A DNA stretch of 46,663 bases from Sphingobacterium puteale. Lineage in GTDB: Bacteria; Bacteroidota; Bacteroidia; Sphingobacteriales; Sphingobacteriaceae. How positions within the stretch are numbered: the first letter of the stretch is position 1; each line of letters starts with the position of its first letter. Location: the NCBI RefSeq assembly GCF_003627955.1, contig NZ_RBWS01000030.1, positions 1-46,663 on the forward strand, in the 5' to 3' direction. The notes below the pieces were generated by a model. It made no database searches. It had not been told where the DNA came from and saw only the letters and a list, made by a program, of their open reading frames with translations. This document shows positions 43,218-46,663 of the stretch, piece by piece. Position numbers and translations under genes: made by a program.

Positions 43218-44726
43218 ATGCCATTCAGCAATAAAAGGAACAGTCGTGATGACAACTCCAGAAAGTCACGGGGCAACTCAGATAGCTTCAAATCTAGAGG
43301 CGACAAAAACAATAGTTTCGGTAAAAAATCATCCTTTGGTTCAAAGGATCAATCTGAAAGAGGTTCTTTCAGAAAAGATGATAACCGCGAAAACAGATCA
43401 TTCGGATCTAATAAATACGCAGACAAACCTTCCTATAGAGGAGAAAGTAATTCCTTCCGTTCAAAAGATAATTCAGACAAACCTTTCAACAAAGGAGGCC
43501 GTTCATTTGACAAAAATGATTCGTCAAGATCTTTCGACAAAAGAGATTCCTTCAACAAATTTGATAAATCTGAACGTTCTTTCGACAAGAAAGACAATTT
43601 CAAACGCTCCGACAGAAATGATTCATCTAGATCATTTGACAGAAGAGAAGGCTCATTTGATAAGAGAGATAGCTTCAAACGCAATGACAGAAATGATTCA
43701 TCCCGGTCATTTGATAAAAAAGACGCTTTCAATAAATTTGACAAATCCGAGCGTTCTTTCGAAAAGAAAGATGGAGCACGATCTTTTGGCCGAAAAGAAG
43801 GTTCATTCGAGAAAAGAGATTCGTATAAACGTTTTGTTAAAGATGAACGCTCTTCAAACGATCGCAACAAAAGTTTTGACAGACCCCATAAACCATCCAA
43901 TAGAAAATTTGATGGTGACCGAAGCAGAAACTTTGACGAAAATAAAAATTTCGACGAGAAGCAATATATTAAGCGTCCTAAAAAGAAAACCGAAACTTCA
44001 ACAGAAGACGACGGCTTAATTCGCTTAAATCGTTATATCGCCAATGCCGGTATCTGCTCGAGACGTAAAGCGGACGAATTGATCGCTGCAGGAGTAATTT
44101 GGGTAAATGGAGAACCTGTTTCTGAATTAGGGACTAAAGTTGATCCAGCAACGGACGAAATCCGTTACAATAACGAACGTTTAAAACGAGAGAAAATGGT
44201 TTATGTTTTACTGAATAAACCAAAAGATTATATTACCACTACGGATGACCCACAAGAGCGTCATACAGTCATGGAGCTTGTCTCTAAAGCTACTAAAGAA
44301 CGAATTTATCCAGTTGGCCGTCTTGACAGAAATACAACTGGGCTCCTTTTGATGACAAACGATGGTAACCTTGCGGAAAAACTTTCCCATCCACGTAACA
44401 GCATCAGCAAAATATACAATGTAGAACTTAACAAAAGCCTTACTCAAGGAGATTTTAACAAAATTAATTTTGGTATTGAATTGGAAGATGGTGTTATCAA
44501 ACCTGATGATTTAAGCTATGTACAAGGAGGTTCCAAAAGAGAAATAGGTATTCAGATACACTCCGGTAAAAATCGTATTGTACGCCGTATTTTTGAATCT
44601 CTTGGTTATGAAATTGTGAAGTTGGATCGTGTGGTTTATGCTAACCTGACGAAAAAAGATTTACCACGCGGGCGCTGGAGATATTTAGAAGAAAGAGAGA
44701 TTGTTCAATTAAAACACTTGATCTAA
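43218..44726 (+). CDS. RsuA/RluB family pseudouridine synthase with long disordered N-terminus
   Basis: The 502-residue product has two parts. Residues 1 to about 260 are low-complexity, rich in Ser, Arg, Asp, Lys and Phe, with repeated SFDK/RD units. The rest is a normal RsuA/RluB enzyme: an S4 domain (from about 267, LNRYIANAGICSRRKADELIAAGVIWVNG) and the catalytic domain with Asp370 (VGRLDRNTTGLLL) and a C-terminal GKNRIVRRIFESLGYEI. It isomerises a uridine in rRNA, probably 23S helix 89-90 if RluB-like; the exact site is inference. The disordered tail may bind RNA or drive condensates. Confidence 0.92.
   Translation: MPFSNKRNSRDDNSRKSRGNSDSFKSRGDKNNSFGKKSSFGSKDQSERGSFRKDDNRENRSFGSNKYADKPSYRGESNSFRSKDNSDKPFNKGGRSFDKNDSSRSFDKRDSFNKFDKSERSFDKKDNFKRSDRNDSSRSFDRREGSFDKRDSFKRNDRNDSSRSFDKKDAFNKFDKSERSFEKKDGARSFGRKEGSFEKRDSYKRFVKDERSSNDRNKSFDRPHKPSNRKFDGDRSRNFDENKNFDEKQYIKRPKKKTETSTEDDGLIRLNRYIANAGICSRRKADELIAAGVIWVNGEPVSELGTKVDPATDEIRYNNERLKREKMVYVLLNKPKDYITTTDDPQERHTVMELVSKATKERIYPVGRLDRNTTGLLLMTNDGNLAEKLSHPRNSISKIYNVELNKSLTQGDFNKINFGIELEDGVIKPDDLSYVQGGSKREIGIQIHSGKNRIVRRIFESLGYEIVKLDRVVYANLTKKDLPRGRWRYLEEREIVQLKHLI
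43490..43830 (+). repeat. degenerate in-frame repeats in the low-complexity tail
   Basis: Within the pseudouridine synthase gene, units encoding RSFDK-KD-FNKFDKSE and FKR-DRNDSSRSFD recur several times with matching DNA (for example GACAGAAATGATTCATC appears at 43612 and again at 43685). The repeats are degenerate, and copy number could vary between strains. Confidence 0.65.
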
Positions 44727-44746
44727 TCAAATCTCATTTGAAAAAT

Positions 44747-44786
44747 AAAATAAAGGACGGTCATTCAGTTACCCGTCCTTTATTTT
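44747..44786 (+). terminator. terminator of pseudouridine synthase gene
   Basis: The stem AAAATAAAGGACGG with its complement around 12 nt ends in a T run. The T-rich end overlaps the promoter box of the next gene at 44788. Confidence 0.85.
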
Positions 44787-44787
44787 T

Positions 44788-44795
44788 TATATTTG
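44788..44795 (+). promoter_or_regulatory. putative -7 element of the MazG-like gene
   Basis: TATATTTG (TAnnTTTG) lies 37 nt upstream of the ATG and directly abuts the upstream terminator. Confidence 0.4.
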
Positions 44796-44832
44796 CACCT
44801 GATAAAAAGAGAGTACAAAAAATTAAAAGAAT

Positions 44833-45300
44833 ATGACTGATCCAAAAACACTTTCATCCGTAGCGGAATTCCATAAAACATTCCAACATCCGATCTTGGA
44901 TACACCAACGATTCCTTCCGAACAAAGATGTGCCCTGCGGGTCTCTTTGATAGCTGAGGAATTAAAAGAACTAGAGGAAGCTATCCAGGATAAAGATCTT
45001 GTGGAAATTGCCGACGCCTTATGTGATATTCAGTACGTCCTCGCTGGAGCTGTTCTTGAATTTGGTTTAAAAGATAAATTTTCAGCGCTTTTTGATGAAG
45101 TACAACGCTCTAACATGAGTAAAGCATGTAAAGACGAAGCAGAAGCTATTGCCACGCAAGAACATTACAAACTGAAAGGAGTAGAATCTTACTATAAAGA
45201 AGTTGACGGGAAATTTTTAGTCTTTAGAACAGCTGATAATAAAACACTCAAATCCATTAATTATTCTCCAGCGGATCTAAAGAGCATTGTCGAAGGATAA
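44833..45300 (+). CDS. MazG-like nucleoside triphosphate pyrophosphohydrolase
   Basis: The 155-residue all-alpha protein shows the MazG/PRA-PH metal-binding pattern: EELKELEEAI (residues 37-46) and the EIADALCDIQYVLAG helix (near 57). These enzymes cleave NTPs or related nucleotides to the monophosphate and pyrophosphate. C-terminal DEVQRSNMSKACKDEAEA is typical of the phage-and-bacterial HisE-like subgroup. The substrate is unknown; house-cleaning of aberrant nucleotides is the usual view. It is a single gene. Confidence 0.85.
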   Translation: MTDPKTLSSVAEFHKTFQHPILDTPTIPSEQRCALRVSLIAEELKELEEAIQDKDLVEIADALCDIQYVLAGAVLEFGLKDKFSALFDEVQRSNMSKACKDEAEAIATQEHYKLKGVESYYKEVDGKFLVFRTADNKTLKSINYSPADLKSIVEG

Positions 45301-45312
45301 TTTGCCTTAGGC

Positions 45313-45367
45313 GATATCATAAAATAAATACGGCCTCCTATGGAAGCCGTATTTATTTTATGATATC
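45313..45367. terminator. 22-bp perfect inverted repeat between convergent genes
   Basis: The arms 45313-45334 and 45346-45367 pair perfectly around an 11-nt loop that itself contains TCC/GGA. It lies between the MazG-like gene and the convergent radical SAM gene. The base of the stem is AT-rich with short T runs rather than a clean U-tract. Confidence 0.75.
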
Positions 45368-45421
45368 TCATTTTCCAATCTTTATGGAATTATATGCTCT
45401 ACTCTTCATCGGAGAAATCTA

Positions 45422-46372
45422 TTAATTGCATTGAAAGAGACTGCCTTGCACTACTTTCCGGGCCTCTAGCCCCTTGTCGATATAGGTCTGAATACCTGAC
45501 TTCGGCAATCCCCAGTTAGGCGCGATCAACAGCTCCTTATCGGCAATACCGAAAATACGCTGAATAATCAGGTCAGAACGCAAACGTGGTATAAATTTCG
45601 ACAAGAAATCCGTATAGCCTTCCATAGAAAATAATTCAAAAGGCTCACGCTTGTATTTTACGCCCATGATGGAGCCTTCCACAATATGTAAATGATGCAG
45701 TTTCACGAACTTAATTTGCGTGAAGCGATTAATCTCGTCGGCATATTTCAACATCATCTCCTCGGTCTCCCATGGAAAACCAAAAATCGTATGTACACAG
45801 AGTTCCAAAGGTGTATCCTTTAGCATTTCCATCGTCTTAACGAATTCGTCGTGCGAACATCCTCTGTTGATTCTATCCAAAGTATCATTATAAATAGACT
45901 CCATCCCCATTTCCAAATCCACATCGTAACGATCTGTATAAGACTCCAACAATGCAATCTTTTCAAAATCCAAACAATCAGGACGTGTACCCACAGAAAG
46001 ACCTAAGGTATTTTCGGGGTCAATACTTAAAGCCTCATCAAACATCATTTTCAGTAGATGAGTCGGCGCATATGTATTTGTATTTGGCTGGAAATAAATG
46101 ATAAATTTCTCAGCGCCATAGCTATTACGTGCTCTTTCAATGCCCGATTCCACCTGCTCCCGTATCGAAGGGATTTTACGGGCAGTATCCGGTGTAAAAG
46201 AATCCACATTACAGTAAGTACAACCGCCATAGCCCTTACTACCATCACGATTGGGACAAGTAAAATTACCATCCACGATCACTTTAAAAACTTTCTGTCC
46301 GTTATACTTTTGCTTTAAATAAGCGCCGTAATGATTATACGGTTTAATTCCGTTGTCCAATAATGTACCCAT
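45422..46372 (-). CDS. radical SAM protein, TIGR01212/YhcC family
   Basis: The 316-residue product carries the spaced radical SAM cysteines typical of this family, Cys39, Cys51 and Cys54 (TCPNRDG, GGCTYC), with a wider first gap than the usual CxxxCxxC. IIYFQPNTNTYAP, LGLSVGTRPDC and VDLEMGMESIYNDTLDRINRG follow as in Elp3-like barrels. The reaction of YhcC-type proteins is not established to my knowledge. It starts 8 nt from a TAACTTTG box and lies downstream of the rRNA operon on the same strand. Confidence 0.88.
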   Translation of the reverse strand: MGTLLDNGIKPYNHYGAYLKQKYNGQKVFKVIVDGNFTCPNRDGSKGYGGCTYCNVDSFTPDTARKIPSIREQVESGIERARNSYGAEKFIIYFQPNTNTYAPTHLLKMMFDEALSIDPENTLGLSVGTRPDCLDFEKIALLESYTDRYDVDLEMGMESIYNDTLDRINRGCSHDEFVKTMEMLKDTPLELCVHTIFGFPWETEEMMLKYADEINRFTQIKFVKLHHLHIVEGSIMGVKYKREPFELFSMEGYTDFLSKFIPRLRSDLIIQRIFGIADKELLIAPNWGLPKSGIQTYIDKGLEARKVVQGSLFQCN

Positions 46373-46379
46373 TGCGCTG

Positions 46380-46387
46380 CAAAGTTA
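46380..46387 (-). promoter_or_regulatory. putative -7 element of the radical SAM gene
   Basis: The minus strand reads TAACTTTG (TAnnTTTG), only 7 nt upstream of the ATG at 46372, predicting an almost leaderless mRNA. Confidence 0.45.
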
Positions 46388-46569
46388 CTTAATAAAAATC
46401 ATAAATGTATTACGGCTGAGGAACAAAGACTTGATTAGTACAGGCTCCTATGGCCTTTGTCGAGTTGCGGTTCGCGCCTAACTGTCAACGGGATTTCCGA
46501 AAGTAGTATATTCCTACGTATTTCCCTGACAGTAACGCTCCTCATCGCGAGGGAAGCACCCAAACAAAA

Positions 46570-46600
46570 GAAGCCCTTGACTGTTTCCAGCAAGGGCTTC
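46570..46600 (-). terminator. rRNA operon terminator
   Basis: On the minus strand the stem GAAGCCCTTG with its complement around an 11-nt loop is followed by TTTTGTTTG. It lies about 12 nt beyond the 3' end of the 5S rRNA, as expected for the end of an rrn operon. The bases from 46388 to 46569 show no gene I can support. Confidence 0.85.
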
Positions 46601-46612
46601 CGTGTAAAAAAA

Positions 46613-46663
46613 GGCACCGACCTACTCTCCCACCTGTTACGGCAATACCATCGGCTCTGGCGG
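46613..46663 (-). rRNA. rrf: 5S ribosomal RNA, 3' part (cut by window edge)
   Basis: The minus strand reads CCGCCAGAGCCGATGGTA, then TGCCGTAACAGGTGGGAGAG, then TAGGTCGGTGCC, the well-known 3' half of bacterial 5S rRNA, ending near 46613. About half of the roughly 110-nt gene is present; the 5' part and presumably 23S and 16S lie beyond the right edge. Confidence 0.93.

Noticed and set aside
43246..44019. A 257-codon open frame overlapping the pseudouridine synthase gene in another frame, and a minus-strand frame at 43433-43900
   Set aside because: Both arise from the repetitive, stop-poor coding of the low-complexity tail. The real frame continues without break into conserved S4 and catalytic domains.
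45335..46455. CTCCTATGG shared by the hairpin loop at 45335-45343 and the stretch near 46444
   Set aside because: A shared 8-9-mer at two places in AT-rich DNA is within chance; the flanks do not match, so no repeat element is claimed.
1..46663. CRISPR arrays, insertion sequences, prophage genes, tRNAs and riboswitches
   Set aside because: I read for regularly spaced repeats, transposase or integrase motifs, tRNA cloverleaf arms with CCA and long structured leaders, and found none that hold up. Gene content looks like stable core chromosome.

Overview
The window looks like ordinary chromosome from a Bacteroidota organism, most likely a Sphingobacterium or close relative. I base this on overall protein resemblance, a TonB-dependent receptor with a carboxypeptidase-like N-terminal domain, a type IX (T9SS) sorting domain, the long three-domain form of IspG, an ATP synthase operon without beta and epsilon genes, and repeated TAnnTTTG boxes (the Bacteroidota -7 element) upstream of genes. 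No tRNA, CRISPR array, insertion sequence, integrase or phage gene was seen. The right edge cuts into a minus-strand 5S rRNA, the end of an rRNA operon.

Layout. 1-3.5 kb: a secreted DUF1080 protein and a TonB-dependent receptor (minus). 3.5-5 kb: divergent clpS and fabH. 5-10.9 kb: minus-strand F-type ATP synthase operon in the order atpZ-like, a 4-TM protein, atpB, atpE, atpF, atpH, atpA, atpG, with strong hairpins in the atpE-atpF and atpA-atpG gaps. 10.9-13.8 kb: a Pif1/RecD-like helicase and a divergent cupin. 14.1-19.4 kb: two convergent operons sharing one terminator. The plus operon encodes a proline-rich coiled-coil protein, a two-TM coiled-coil protein and a membrane-anchored Ppx/actin-fold protein. 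The minus operon encodes an SPFH-GYF_2 protein and a double zinc-ribbon membrane protein. This is the least described block and resembles membrane-stress (PspA/YdjG/YdjI-type) systems.

19.6-30.2 kb: parE, purU, an unrecognised 592-residue protein with FMN-barrel-like motifs and a cysteine-rich tail, an RlmI-like methyltransferase, an MlaF/MlaE lipid ABC pair, a LiaF/toastrack membrane protein and ispG. 30.2-38.4 kb: a tiny T9SS-tail protein, kup, rlmF, an APC amino acid permease, an AcpH-like protein, tyrS and a GNAT acetyltransferase. 38.6-46.4 kb: ftsK-lolA, a lytic transglycosylase, an RsuA/RluB-type pseudouridine synthase with a long low-complexity N-terminus, a MazG-like pyrophosphohydrolase and a TIGR01212 radical SAM protein.

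Most genes are housekeeping: energy (atp), lipid and envelope (fabH, Mla, lolA, transglycosylase, TonB receptor), translation (tyrS, rlmF, RsuA-like, 5S), chromosome segregation (parE, ftsK) and isoprenoids (ispG). Convergent gene pairs are usually separated by a single, often very long, perfect hairpin that can terminate both directions. All family calls come from reading motifs by eye; no database search was run.
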